Shown here piece after piece: positions 19,799 through 29,071 of a stretch of 64,000 nt of DNA. Every line of letters begins with the position of its first letter. The first letter of the stretch is position 1. The position numbers were made by a program, and so were the translations under genes. The notes beneath the pieces were generated by a model. It had not been told where the DNA came from. It worked only from the letters and a program-made list of their open reading frames with translations, and did not search any database. Source of the stretch: Pseudomonas fluorescens. Lineage in GTDB: Bacteria > Pseudomonadota > Gammaproteobacteria > Pseudomonadales > Pseudomonadaceae. The stretch lies in contig NZ_LR134318.1 in assembly GCF_900636825.1 (NCBI RefSeq), positions 3,133,501 through 3,197,500 on the forward strand, read 5' to 3'.

Positions 19799-20329
19799 TC
19801 AAGGATTGGTCACCTGAATGAACACCGCGTAAACCCCCAACATCACCCAGAACGTGGCGAAGATCCACGGTGTCCGCACCGAAAACAGCAGCGACTTGCG
19901 ATAGCCTTTGTGGCTCGACTCCATTTCGCTGAACAGCGGCGATTCGTCATAAGCTGCACCCATCACCGGCTCACTGTGCAACAACTGGCTCTGCTTGAAA
20001 TGCCAGTGATCGATGATGTCGTACGCCGCGCGAATCCCCGGCCAGGCATTCAGGGAACTGAGTACGCCCAGCAGCGCCAGAAACGGCGGCACGACGAGAG
20101 TGAACATCTTGCCCCATTCAGGATTGACGTTGGCCATGCAGGACGCGAACGCAATCACCAGAAAAGACTGGGCGGCCAGATAGGCGTCGGTGCGGTTGGC
20201 CAGGATGCTCGTTTCGTACTGGATTTCCCGACGATAGAAATCCAGACGTTCCTTGGGTGAGCCGAACATCTTGGCGTTGTGTTCGGTCAAGGTTTCTTCA
20301 GCGGTCGGCTCGGTGAGTATGAGGGACAA
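19799..20329 (-). CDS. Hypothetical inner membrane protein
   Basis: This protein has up to 176 residues. A charged N-terminal half ('GSPKERLDFYRREIQYETSI') is followed by two adjacent hydrophobic segments ('YLAAQSFLVIAFASCM' and 'FTLVVPPFLALLGVLSSL'). A soluble stretch and a final membrane helix ('WIFATFWVMLGVYAVFIQV') complete it. The start is uncertain: the longest reading begins with TTG at 20329 without a clear ribosome site, and ATG at 20269 (MFGSPKERL) is an alternative. Two close helices after a cytoplasmic helix recall small effector-like membrane families, but I cannot assign one. Confidence 0.65.
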   Translation of the reverse strand: MSLILTEPTAEETLTEHNAKMFGSPKERLDFYRREIQYETSILANRTDAYLAAQSFLVIAFASCMANVNPEWGKMFTLVVPPFLALLGVLSSLNAWPGIRAAYDIIDHWHFKQSQLLHSEPVMGAAYDESPLFSEMESSHKGYRKSLLFSVRTPWIFATFWVMLGVYAVFIQVTNP

Positions 20330-20405
20330 AACTTGCGCGCTCCGGAGTGGGTGAACTCGTTAGAGACACTCCGGCGCGCACTGGTTCAGGCGGATCTACC
20401 AATGG

Positions 20406-22334
20406 TCATTTCATCGACTGAGCGATGATTTCCACCAGATTCAGCTGTGTAAACGGCTTGGCTAGCCGCGGCAGTTGCGCGGCAAAACCCTCCAGGCGTT
20501 CGGCGTAACCGGTGGCGAGGATGATCGGCAAGTCCGGTTTGCGTAGCCGCACCGCATGTGCCAGTTGCGCGCCGCTCATCTGCGGCATGGCCATGTCGGT
20601 GATCATCAGATCAACGACTTCATTCTGATCCAATAGCGCGAGCGCCTGAGCGCCGGACGTAGCGCTGATCACCCGATGCCCGAGGTCTTCCAGCAGCAGG
20701 CTGGTACTGGTCAACACCAGCGAGTCATCGTCCACTACCAGAACGCTGAGCCTTGGCACGGAAACCGGCGCGATTGGCGCATACGAGGTTTTCACCGTCG
20801 CGCCTTCGACAGCCACCGGTAACCACAGCTCGGCCGTGGTGCCTGTGCCCTTCTTGCTTTTGAGCATGAAGCGGCCACCGAGCTGTTCGATGAAACCGTG
20901 CACCATCGACAACCCCAGCCCTGTGCCTTTGCCCAGGCCTTTGGTGGTGAAAAACGGATCTCGCGCCGAGGCCAGCGTCTGTTCGTCCATGCCTTCACCG
21001 CTATCGATCACGCTCAGACATACATAACGACCGGCGGCCAGGTCAGCATGAGTTTGTTCAAGCACCACTTGTGGCTCTGCGCTGATGATGACATTGCCGC
21101 CATCGGGCATCGCGTCGCGAGCGTTGGTCGCCAGATTGAGAATCGCCAGTTCGAGTTGATTGGTGTCGGCGAGCACTGGTTCAAGGTCTTTGGGGAAACG
21201 CGTGTTGATCCGGATCCCCGGCCCCAGCGAGCTGCGCAGCAGGCCGGTGATGCCCTGCACCAGTTGCGCGATGTCCACTGATTCGGTCTTCAGCTCCTGG
21301 CGGCGCGCGAACGCCAGCATGCGCTGGGTCAGAGAAACGCCACGCAATGCACCTTGAGTGGCGTTTTCGAGCAGGCGGCGCACACCCGGTTGATCCCCGG
21401 TCCGTTTTTGCAGAATCTCCAGATTGCCGAGAATTACCGTCAGCAAATTATTGAAGTCATGGGCGATGCCGCCGCTGAGTTGACCGATCGCCTGCATTTT
21501 CTGCGCTTGGAACAACGCTTCACGGGTTTTCTCGAGGGCCTGTTGGGCCACGTGGGTTTCGGTGACGTCGCGAGTGATCTTGGCAAACCCGAGAAGCGTG
21601 CCGGTGTCACCGCGAATCGCATCGACCACCACGTGGGCGAGAAACCGCGTGCCGTCCTTGCGCATGCGCCAGGTCTTGTTTTCGAAACGGCCCTCGCGGG
21701 TGGCGATTTCCAGCGCCCGTTGCGGCTCGCCCAGATCGCGATCTTCAGGGGTGTAGAAAATCGAGAAATGCTTGCCGATGATTTCTTCCGGCAGATAGCC
21801 CTTGATTCGCTGTGCGCCCTGGTTCCAGTTGCTGACCAGGCCTTCGGGGCTGAGCATGTAGATCGCGTAGTCGGTAACGCCCTGCACCAGCAGACGGAAC
21901 TGCTGCTCGCTTCGCTTGAGGGTTTCTTCGGCCATTTTGCGATCGGTCAGGTCGCGGGTGATCTTGGCGAAGCCCAGCAGATTACCGCTGGGGTCGATGA
22001 TCGGATCGATGACAACGTGGCACCAGAAGTGAGTGCCGTCCTTGCGCACCCGCCATCCCTCGCCTTCAAAGCGCCCCTCACGGATCGCGGTGTCGAGCGC
22101 GCGCTGGGGCAAGCCGGCCGCTCGGTCATCGGTGGTGTAAAACCGCGAAAAGTGCTCGCCGAGGATTTCCGCCTCTTCGTAGCCCTTGAAACGTTTGGCG
22201 CCGGAGTTCCAACTGGTGATGATGCCGCCCGGGTCGATCATGTAGATCGCATAGTCGACGACCGCATCGATCAGCAACCGGAAACGCATCTCTTCAATCG
22301 CGGCGGTCTTGGTGTTTTCGCTCATCACATTCAT
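20406..22334 (-). CDS. Hybrid sensor histidine kinase, PAS-PAS-HisKA-HATPase-REC
   Basis: This 642-residue soluble kinase has no membrane helix. Two similar PAS domains lie at about 17-133 and 145-262; each contains 'DYAIYM' and ends 'LLGFAKITRD'. The phosphoacceptor His292 is in '[17 protein letters not shown]'. The ATPase shows '[14 protein letters not shown]', 'DSGEGM' and '[16 protein letters not shown]'. The C-terminal receiver has the phospho-site Asp580 in 'LMITDMAMPQMSG'. The duplicated PAS pair suggests a small-molecule, redox or light input, which is not readable. Its ATG overlaps the stop codon of the helicase gene (ATGA). Confidence 0.93.
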   Translation of the reverse strand: MNVMSENTKTAAIEEMRFRLLIDAVVDYAIYMIDPGGIITSWNSGAKRFKGYEEAEILGEHFSRFYTTDDRAAGLPQRALDTAIREGRFEGEGWRVRKDGTHFWCHVVIDPIIDPSGNLLGFAKITRDLTDRKMAEETLKRSEQQFRLLVQGVTDYAIYMLSPEGLVSNWNQGAQRIKGYLPEEIIGKHFSIFYTPEDRDLGEPQRALEIATREGRFENKTWRMRKDGTRFLAHVVVDAIRGDTGTLLGFAKITRDVTETHVAQQALEKTREALFQAQKMQAIGQLSGGIAHDFNNLLTVILGNLEILQKRTGDQPGVRRLLENATQGALRGVSLTQRMLAFARRQELKTESVDIAQLVQGITGLLRSSLGPGIRINTRFPKDLEPVLADTNQLELAILNLATNARDAMPDGGNVIISAEPQVVLEQTHADLAAGRYVCLSVIDSGEGMDEQTLASARDPFFTTKGLGKGTGLGLSMVHGFIEQLGGRFMLKSKKGTGTTAELWLPVAVEGATVKTSYAPIAPVSVPRLSVLVVDDDSLVLTSTSLLLEDLGHRVISATSGAQALALLDQNEVVDLMITDMAMPQMSGAQLAHAVRLRKPDLPIILATGYAERLEGFAAQLPRLAKPFTQLNLVEIIAQSMK

Positions 22335-24649
22335 CGCACAGTGTCATGCGCAGAATTATGCGGTAATCCGGGAAATTGAAAAGCCACCGTTTCGCTTTTG
22401 ATCGCCCACCAGCGCGGCAACAACTGCTGGACGCGCCCTTCGGCGAAACGATCATCGATGAGCATGACCACGCCGCGATCCTCACGCGTGCGGATCACCC
22501 GCCCAGCCGCCTGTACGACTTTTTGCACACCAGGGTATAAATAGGTGTAGTCGTAACCGGCGCCGAAAATCGCCGCCATGCGGCGTTTCATTTGTTCGTT
22601 GACCGGGTTGAGTTGCGCAAGGCCCAGCGTGGCGATGAATGCGCCGATCAACCGCGCGCCCGGCAAATCGATGCCTTCGCCGAACGCGCCGCCCAACACG
22701 GCAAAACCGACGCCTTGGCTGTCGGCAGTGAACTGATCCAAAAACGCCTGACGTTGGCCCTCGGCCATGCCTCGCGACTGCTGCCACAGCGGGATGTGCG
22801 GATGTCGTTCGGCCAGCAGCGTCGCCACTTGTTGCAGATAATCGAAGCTGCTGAAGAATGCCAGATAGTTACCGGGGCGCTCGCGGAATTGGCGGGCGAT
22901 CAACTCGACTATCGGCTCCAGCGACGCTTGGCGGTGATTGAAGCGTGTCGATATCTGACTGACGATGTGCACTTGCAATTGCTCGGCTTCGAACGGTGAT
23001 TCGACGTCGATCCACACCGTACTGGCCGGGGCGCCCAACAGATCCGCGTAATAATTGCGCGGGCTGAGGGTTGCGGAGAACAACACACTGCTGCGCGCCG
23101 CAGTCAGTCGTGGGCCGATGAATGCTGCCGGCACCACGTTGCGCAAGCACAGTTGCGACAGCGGTTTTTTGCGGTCGAGGTCGCGTTTGCTGATATCGAA
23201 CAGATAGCTTTCGTCGTACAGCTCCGCGACCCGGCCGAATTGCAGCAGGTCGAAATAGAAGTTCTGCAGGCTGCTTTCCAGCCCTTGCGGGTGTTCGTTG
23301 AGATAATCGCCAATCGCCGCGCAGCACAGGGAAATCGCCTGCAGCAGTTTTTCCGGCGCTTTGTCATACGCCTGATACGCCGCCAATTGCGGTGCATGCA
23401 GGGCGTTCCATTCACGATTGATGCGTTGCAGGGAATTTTTCAGCGCGGCGGGCGCGGTCTTGCGCACGCTGGCAAGTGCGAACTGGTCGAGACTGGCGCT
23501 GTACATCTGCCGCCCGCGCTCGACCAGGTTATGCGCCTCATCTGCCAGCACCGCGACTTTCCACTGGTTGAGCTGGGCCAGACCGAACAGCAATGCGCTG
23601 AAGTCGAAGTAATAGTTGTAATCGGCGATGACCACATCGGCCCATCGGGCCATTTCCTGGCTCAGGTAATACGGGCACACCGCGTGCTGCGCGGCGACCT
23701 CGCGCAGGGCCGCCTGATCAAGCAGGTTGAGGCGACTGGCCGCTGCGCGCGCGGCCGGCAAACGATCATAAAAGCCTTGCGCCAACGGACAGGATTCACC
23801 GTGACAGGCTTTGTCCGGATGCTCGCAGGCCTTGTCCCGCGCGACCATTTCCAGCACGCGCAAGGGTAAGCCGGGCGACCGGTCGAACAACACCTGACTG
23901 GCGTCCAGCGCCAGTTTGCGCCCTGGTGTCTTCGCGGTCAGGAAAAACACTTTGTCCAGTTGCTGCGGCGCCAAGGCCTTGAGCATCGGGAACAGCGTGC
24001 CAAGAGTTTTGCCGATACCGGTCGGCGCCTGCGCCATCAGGCAGCGGCCGGTGCTGACGGCTTTGAACACTGATTCGGCCAGATGCCGCTGGCCGGGACG
24101 AAAATCCGCGTGGGGAAACGCCAATTGTTGCGCCGCCAGATTGCGCGCCTGTCGATGAGCCATCTCTTGCTCGGCCCATTGCAGGAACAACCCGCATTGC
24201 GCCTCGAAAAAATTTTGCAGCTCAGCGGCGCTGCAATGTTCGACCAGGCAGGTTTCCTTCTCGCTGACGATATCGAAGTACACCAGCGCCAGACTGATCT
24301 CTTGGAGTCCGAGCTTGCGGCACATCAGCGCGCCATAGATTTTCGCTTGCGCCCAATGCAACTGCCGATGGTTGGCCGGTTGTTTGCTCAGATCGCCGCG
24401 GTAGGTTTTGACTTCTTCCAGGCGATTCTGCGTCGGGTCATAGCCGTCCGCCCTGCCCTTGACCTTTAGCTGACGGAACTCGCCTTCCAACGCGACTTCG
24501 CTCTGGTATTGCTCACTGCGCCGCGACGCGACCGTGCGATGGCCGACGATGCCCTCAAGCGCAGTGGGCGAAGGCGTGAAACGCAGGTCGAGATCGCCGG
24601 CCTTGGCGGTGAACTCGCACAGTGCCCGCACTGCAACGTTGTAGCTCAA
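22331..24649 (-). CDS. Fe-S DNA helicase of the XPD/DinG type with N-terminal nuclease-like domain
   Basis: A TTG start at 24649 overlaps the stop codon of the nuclease gene (TTGA) and gives 772 residues beginning '(M)SYNVAVRALCEFTAKAGDL'. The open frame extends 80 residues further upstream but there only shadows the nuclease gene. Residues 60-85 hold a PD-(D/E)xK-like pattern ('GRADGY' then 'LEEVKTY'). Walker A is 'APTGIGKT' at about 208. Cysteines 275, 282, 287 and 325 are placed like an XPD/DinG Fe-S cluster, and 'DEAHN' is near 370. C-terminal helicase motifs include 'GGAFGEGIDLPGARLIGAFI' and 'QAAGRVIRTREDRG'. It is probably a 5'-3' helicase acting with the adjoining nuclease. Confidence 0.9.
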   Translation of the reverse strand: MSYNVAVRALCEFTAKAGDLDLRFTPSPTALEGIVGHRTVASRRSEQYQSEVALEGEFRQLKVKGRADGYDPTQNRLEEVKTYRGDLSKQPANHRQLHWAQAKIYGALMCRKLGLQEISLALVYFDIVSEKETCLVEHCSAAELQNFFEAQCGLFLQWAEQEMAHRQARNLAAQQLAFPHADFRPGQRHLAESVFKAVSTGRCLMAQAPTGIGKTLGTLFPMLKALAPQQLDKVFFLTAKTPGRKLALDASQVLFDRSPGLPLRVLEMVARDKACEHPDKACHGESCPLAQGFYDRLPAARAAASRLNLLDQAALREVAAQHAVCPYYLSQEMARWADVVIADYNYYFDFSALLFGLAQLNQWKVAVLADEAHNLVERGRQMYSASLDQFALASVRKTAPAALKNSLQRINREWNALHAPQLAAYQAYDKAPEKLLQAISLCCAAIGDYLNEHPQGLESSLQNFYFDLLQFGRVAELYDESYLFDISKRDLDRKKPLSQLCLRNVVPAAFIGPRLTAARSSVLFSATLSPRNYYADLLGAPASTVWIDVESPFEAEQLQVHIVSQISTRFNHRQASLEPIVELIARQFRERPGNYLAFFSSFDYLQQVATLLAERHPHIPLWQQSRGMAEGQRQAFLDQFTADSQGVGFAVLGGAFGEGIDLPGARLIGAFIATLGLAQLNPVNEQMKRRMAAIFGAGYDYTYLYPGVQKVVQAAGRVIRTREDRGVVMLIDDRFAEGRVQQLLPRWWAIKSETVAFQFPGLPHNSAHDTVR

Positions 24650-26298
24650 GCGCTCTGCTCCGCCCATTGCACGTAGCAGACGGCGACGGGCATCTGATGC
24701 TCGTGGCAGAACTCGAGCCAACGCAGTTGATTGTCCTGCAAGCGGTCGCCGGGGCCTTTCACTTCGATCATCCGGTAGGTTTTTTCCTGCGGCCAGAACT
24801 GGATCAGGTCGGGCATGCCGGCGCGGTTGGCCTTGATATCGAGCAGCAAACGGTTGAACCAGTGCTTGAGGTGCTCGGCGGGCAGACATGCCAGCGCTTG
24901 CTCAAGCAAGCCTTCGTTCAATGCGCCCCAAAATACGAACGGCGACTGCACGCCCCATTTGTCGACGAATCGCTGACGAATGGTGTCGGCATAACGGCCA
25001 TCGTCGAGTTCGCCCAGACAGGTCTGGAACAGCTCGGCACGGCGCTGCTGGAAATCTTCGTTGAGCAGGTCGACGGGGCCGCGCTGAAACGGATGAAAGA
25101 ACGCGCCGGGCAAAGGTGCGAAAATCGCTGGCCAGCACAGCAGCCCGAACAGCGAATTGATCAGGCTGTTTTCCACGTAATGCACCGGGCCATCGTCGTC
25201 GTGCAGATGCGCCTGCACGTGAAATTCCACCGACAGCGCCGGATCGCTGCGCGCCAACTGCAAATCCAGCCGCTCGACCGGTTTCGCCACTGCGCGCTTG
25301 AGCGGCGGGCCGCCGAGTTTGCGGCGCAAGCGCGGCATTATTCTCTGCAAACCCTGATGCTCTGCGGCGCTTTCTACAGCCAATTGCGCCTGGGTTGCGA
25401 TTTCCAACGCCAAGGCATACTCGCCGCAGCGCTCCAGCACTCGAATCATGCGCAAACGCGCGCCGGGATAGGCACAGTCGCGATAGATGCTCAGGGCCAG
25501 CGCGAACTCACCGATGCGTTCGCCATACTGGCCGATCTGGAACAGCACCTTACCGCGCCGACGCTGCAACCATGGGTTGTCGAAGTGCAACGCGCCGACT
25601 TGTGCGGCAATGTCCTCCAGCGGCTCGCCGGCTTCGAAGCGCAACTGGCAAGCATGCAGGAACAAGCAGGCGTCGACGTCTTCGCGGCTGCGCAGACCGC
25701 GAGAGTCCGCGCAGAACGGGACCTTTTCGTAGGTAAAAATGCCGAGATCGGCGAGGACGAATTCAGACCAGTCTTGATACAGGTTGCCGAAGAACATCAA
25801 GCGCAGGCGATCGCACAGGTCCATGAGGGTCAGGCTGAACAGACGATCCTCCAGCCCCGGTGCCCAGTCACGCAGGCTGCGCGCTTCGCTGAACTGCTCG
25901 GCCAGCAGCGGCAGCCAATCATCCTTGCGGCCCTTGGGCTGGTCGATCGCAGCGCCGAATGCCTGAAGAATTTCGGCCTTGAGCAGCACATCGAACAGCT
26001 CGGCGATGCTCAACGGTGCGTGTTCGACGATCCAGCCGTGATCAAGCAACGGTTGCGCGGCGTGAACGATGTCACCGATTTCGAGGTAATTGAGTTTGCT
26101 TGCGCGAAAATGGAGGCCCTTGCGCATGACCATGCGCACCAGCAACCCTTGTGAAGCGCGCGGCACGGCGTGGAACTGGCGGATAAAGCCGTGTTCAGCA
26201 GCACTCATCACGTCGGCATAGCGAAGCTCAAGCCAATCAAGCACTTGCCGGAAGTTGTTGAGGTAATAGAACGGATCGTCGAGCGGATTGGCAGTCAC
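24646..26298 (-). CDS. FAN1-like structure-specific nuclease (VRR-NUC domain)
   Basis: This 550-residue protein ends in a VRR-NUC domain. The catalytic set is Asp497 in 'AGMPDLIQFW', then Glu512 and Lys514 in 'MIEVKGPGDRLQDNQLRW'. The D-15-E-1-K spacing equals that of human FAN1 (D960, E975, K977). The length and helical N-terminal part ('PFYYLNNFRQVLDWLELRY') match the bacterial FAN1 studied from P. aeruginosa. FAN1 cuts flap and interstrand-crosslink repair intermediates. It is the first gene of a three-gene overlapping set with the helicase and a hybrid kinase. Confidence 0.92.
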   Translation of the reverse strand: MTANPLDDPFYYLNNFRQVLDWLELRYADVMSAAEHGFIRQFHAVPRASQGLLVRMVMRKGLHFRASKLNYLEIGDIVHAAQPLLDHGWIVEHAPLSIAELFDVLLKAEILQAFGAAIDQPKGRKDDWLPLLAEQFSEARSLRDWAPGLEDRLFSLTLMDLCDRLRLMFFGNLYQDWSEFVLADLGIFTYEKVPFCADSRGLRSREDVDACLFLHACQLRFEAGEPLEDIAAQVGALHFDNPWLQRRRGKVLFQIGQYGERIGEFALALSIYRDCAYPGARLRMIRVLERCGEYALALEIATQAQLAVESAAEHQGLQRIMPRLRRKLGGPPLKRAVAKPVERLDLQLARSDPALSVEFHVQAHLHDDDGPVHYVENSLINSLFGLLCWPAIFAPLPGAFFHPFQRGPVDLLNEDFQQRRAELFQTCLGELDDGRYADTIRQRFVDKWGVQSPFVFWGALNEGLLEQALACLPAEHLKHWFNRLLLDIKANRAGMPDLIQFWPQEKTYRMIEVKGPGDRLQDNQLRWLEFCHEHQMPVAVCYVQWAEQSA

Positions 26299-26491
26299 GG
26301 AAATTCAGGGCCATGCGGGCAAATACTGGTTATGCGTACAGATACCAGCTCTGCCCGGTGCGTTGCAAACGGAAAAGGATCAATGGCATTTTTTCGTCGG
26401 GCCATCGAACTTTTGCCGTGCCGGCAGCACCAACCGCGTTAGAGGGCCGACAATGCCCGTCATTGCATCGCATGAGGATTTAGAGGTGGGT

Positions 26492-26716
26492 ATGAAAATC
26501 AAGGCACTGGGAATTTGTTTCGCAGCCGTGGCCGCGCTGGCATTGGGCGGTTGCTCGACCCAGACGGTGGTGACCTTGCAGAACGGCACGCAATATCTGA
26601 CCGAGGATATGCCGAAAACCAAGACCAAAGACGGATTCTACGAGTTTGAGGATATTTCCGGCGCCAAAGTGAAGGTACGCGCCGACGAAGTAGCAACCGT
26701 TCGCAAGGAAGACTGA
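26492..26716 (+). CDS. YgdI/YgdR-family small lipoprotein
   Basis: The ATG at 26492, with 'gaggtggg' upstream, gives a 74-residue lipoprotein. The signal peptide 'MKIKALGICFAAVAALALGG' ends in a lipobox with the acylated Cys21. The mature part is a short SH3-like DUF903 domain with 'VVTLQNGTQYLTEDMPK' and 'GFYEFEDISGAKVKV'. An in-frame ATG at 26288 would place about 68 unrelated residues before the signal peptide and is rejected. The family's role is unknown; members are outer-membrane-anchored periplasmic proteins. Confidence 0.93.
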   Translation: MKIKALGICFAAVAALALGGCSTQTVVTLQNGTQYLTEDMPKTKTKDGFYEFEDISGAKVKVRADEVATVRKED

Positions 26717-26750
26717 GTCCTGGCCCTCCCCCTGAAATCGAGCCCTCTGC

Positions 26751-27545
26751 TGTAGGAGCTGTCGAGTAAAACGAGGCTGCGATCTTTTGAATCTTTAAAA
26801 CAAGATCAAAAGATCGCAGCGTGCCGCAGCTCCTACACGGGCACCACATTCTGTAGGAGCTGTCGAGTGAAACGAGGCTGCGATCTTTTGACTCTTTAAA
26901 ACAAGATCAAAAGATCGCAGCGTGCCGCAGCTCCTACACGGGCACCACATTCTGTAGGAGCTGACGAGTAAAACGAGGCTGCGATCTTTTGACTCTTTAA
27001 AACAAGATCAAAAGATCGCAGCGTGCCGCAGCTCCTACAGGGGCACCACATTCTGTAGGAGCTGACGAGTAAAACGAGGCTGCGATCTTTTGATTCTTTA
27101 AAACAAAATCAAAAGATCGCAGCGTGCCGCAGCTCCTACAGGGGCACCACATTCTGTAGGAGCTGACGAGTGCAACGAGGCTGCGATCTTTTGATTCTGT
27201 AACACAAGATCAAAAGATCGCAGCGTGCCGCAGCTTCTACAGGGGCACCACATTCTGTAGGAGCTGACGAGTGAAACGAGGCTGCGATCTTTTGACTCTT
27301 TACAACAAGATCAAAAGATCGCAGCGTTCCGCAGCTCCTACACGGGCAACACATTCTGTAGGAGCTGACGAGTGCAACGAGGCTGCGATCTTTTGATTCT
27401 TTAAAACAAGATCAAAAGATCGCAGCGTGCCGCAGCTCCTACACGGGCACCACATTCTGTAGGAGCTGACGAGTGAAACGAGGCTGCGATCTTTTGACTC
27501 TTTAACACACGATCAAAAGATCACAGCGTGCCGCAGCTCCTGCAA
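26751..27545. repeat. Tandem array of eight 101-bp hairpin repeats
   Basis: Eight head-to-tail units begin with 'tgtaggagctg' at 26751, 26852, 26953, 27054, 27155, 27256, 27357 and 27458, an exact 101-bp period. Each unit is itself a long hairpin. The left arm contains 'ggctgcgatcttttga', the right arm 'tcaaaagatcgcagc', and the unit closes with 'cagctcctaca'. A linker 'cgggcaccacattc' joins units. Units differ at scattered single positions; the last ends 'cagctcctgcaatg'. The array fills the gap between two convergent genes and contains no supported coding sequence. Confidence 0.95.
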
Positions 27546-27555
27546 TGCGAGACCG

Positions 27556-28641
27556 TCAGCTACCGGTGCGGATCTTGTTCCACACCCGCGTGCGGATCCG
27601 GTCGATGTTCAACGGCATCGCTTCGAGCGCGAACAATTTGCCCATCATCTCTGGGCTCGGATAGACCTTGGTGTCGTTCTTGATCGCCGGGTCGATCAAG
27701 CTGTCGGCCTGTTCGTTGCCATTGGCGTAATGCACGTAGTTGCTGATGCCAGCCATGACGTCCGGACGCAACAGGTAATTCATGAACTCGTACCCTGCCT
27801 TCTCGTCAGGTGCATCGACGGGCATGGCGACCATGTCGAACCAGATTGCCGCGCCTTCCTTGGGAAGCGCATAACCAATGTCGACACCGTTCTTGGCTTC
27901 TTTCGCGCGGTTTTCCGCCTGCAGGATGTCACCGGAGAATCCGACTGCGACGCAGATGTCGCCGTTGGCCAAATCGCTGGTGTATTTCGAAGAGTGGAAG
28001 TAGCTGACGTACGGACGCACTTTCATCAGCAGTGCTTCGGCCTTCTTGTAGTCCTCGGGATTTTTACTGTGATGCGGCAAGCCCAGGTAATTCAGCGCGG
28101 CCGGGAGCAATTCCGGGCCGTTGTCGAGGATGGCTACGCCGCACTTTTGTAACTTTTCCATGTATTCGGGTTTGAAAATCAGATCCCATGAATCGACCGG
28201 GGCATCGTCACCCAATACAGCTTTGACCTTGGCGATGTTGTAGCCGATGCCGGTGCTGCCCCACAGGTACGGAAAGCCGTGTTCGTTGTTCGGGTCGTTG
28301 TTCTGCAAAGCCTTGAGCAGCACAGGATTGAGATTTTTCCAGTTCGGCAGCTGACTTTTGTCGAGCTTCTTCAACGCCCCGCCCTGGATCTGCCGCGCCA
28401 TGAAATGGTTGGACGGAAACACCACGTCGTAACCGGATTTGCCGGTCATCAGTTTGCCGTCGAGGGTTTCATTGCTGTCGTAAACGTCATAGGTGACGCC
28501 GACGCCGGTTTCCTTCTCGAAATTTTTCGTGGTGTCGGGCGCGATGTAGTCGGACCAGTTGTACACCTTGACCGTTTCCGCCGCCTGAGCGAGGGAAACG
28601 GCCAGCATCAGCGGTGCCAGAGCGAGGGTCTTGCGGATCAT
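27556..28641 (-). CDS. Polyamine ABC transporter substrate-binding protein (PotF/SpuD-like)
   Basis: This 361-residue periplasmic protein starts at ATG 28641; a longer frame to 28692 lacks a signal start. The signal peptide 'MIRKTLALAPLMLAVSLAQA' is followed by 'AETVKVYNWSDYIAPDTTKN', the classic PotF/PotD opening. Other family features are 'SGYDVVFPSNHFMARQI' and 'PYLWGSTGIGYN'. It should bind putrescine, spermidine or a related polyamine. No transporter permease or ATPase gene is next to it. It ends 11 bp from the hairpin array. Confidence 0.92.
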   Translation of the reverse strand: MIRKTLALAPLMLAVSLAQAAETVKVYNWSDYIAPDTTKNFEKETGVGVTYDVYDSNETLDGKLMTGKSGYDVVFPSNHFMARQIQGGALKKLDKSQLPNWKNLNPVLLKALQNNDPNNEHGFPYLWGSTGIGYNIAKVKAVLGDDAPVDSWDLIFKPEYMEKLQKCGVAILDNGPELLPAALNYLGLPHHSKNPEDYKKAEALLMKVRPYVSYFHSSKYTSDLANGDICVAVGFSGDILQAENRAKEAKNGVDIGYALPKEGAAIWFDMVAMPVDAPDEKAGYEFMNYLLRPDVMAGISNYVHYANGNEQADSLIDPAIKNDTKVYPSPEMMGKLFALEAMPLNIDRIRTRVWNKIRTGS

Positions 28642-28696
28642 GGGTCGATTCCTGTGTAGGTTTTTTTGTTGGCAGGCAATCAAAAGGATCAAGCAA

Positions 28697-29041
28697 TCAG
28701 AAAATCAGCACGTAGCTCTTGCGCACGGTTTCCTGGATATCCCAGATCCCGAGCGTGTTGGCCGGCAACATCAGTGCGTCGCCACCTTGTATGTGCAGGG
28801 TTTCGCCACCGCCGTCAGGGGTAAAGGTGCAGCGCCCGGAAATGAAATGGCAGAACTCCTGCGCGGTGATCTGCCGACGCCAGCGGCCCGGCGTACATTC
28901 CCAGACGCCCGTTTCAACGCCGTCATCGCGCTCGACGCTGGTGGTTGAGGCGATCGCCACCGGTTCGCCAAGCGGCACGGCGACCGGGTTGGATTCTTCA
29001 AGTGGCAGGGTGGCGGTGTTTTTGAACTGGGTAATGCTCAT
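28697..29041 (-). CDS. Cupin_3 (DUF861) domain protein
   Basis: This 114-residue single-domain cupin has the motifs 'GVWECTPGRWRRQITAQEFC' and 'ISGRCTFTPDGG', followed by 'GDALMLPANTLGIWDI', typical of the EutQ/DUF861 type. Small cupins of this kind often accompany polyamine and amino acid catabolic genes, and this one lies between the FAD oxidase and the PotF-like gene. A catalytic or binding role cannot be chosen from the sequence. Confidence 0.85.
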   Translation of the reverse strand: MSITQFKNTATLPLEESNPVAVPLGEPVAIASTTSVERDDGVETGVWECTPGRWRRQITAQEFCHFISGRCTFTPDGGGETLHIQGGDALMLPANTLGIWDIQETVRKSYVLIF

Positions 29042-29071
29042 GGTCAGACCTGTGTGTTGACGAAAAGGATG

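Noticed and set aside
24622..26154. Plus-strand frame of 510 codons opposite the FAN1-like gene
   Set aside because: Antisense shadow; the minus-strand protein has a complete catalytic motif set.
26751..27545. Possible CRISPR array
   Set aside because: Units are contiguous 101-bp hairpins with no unique spacers, and no cas genes are present.
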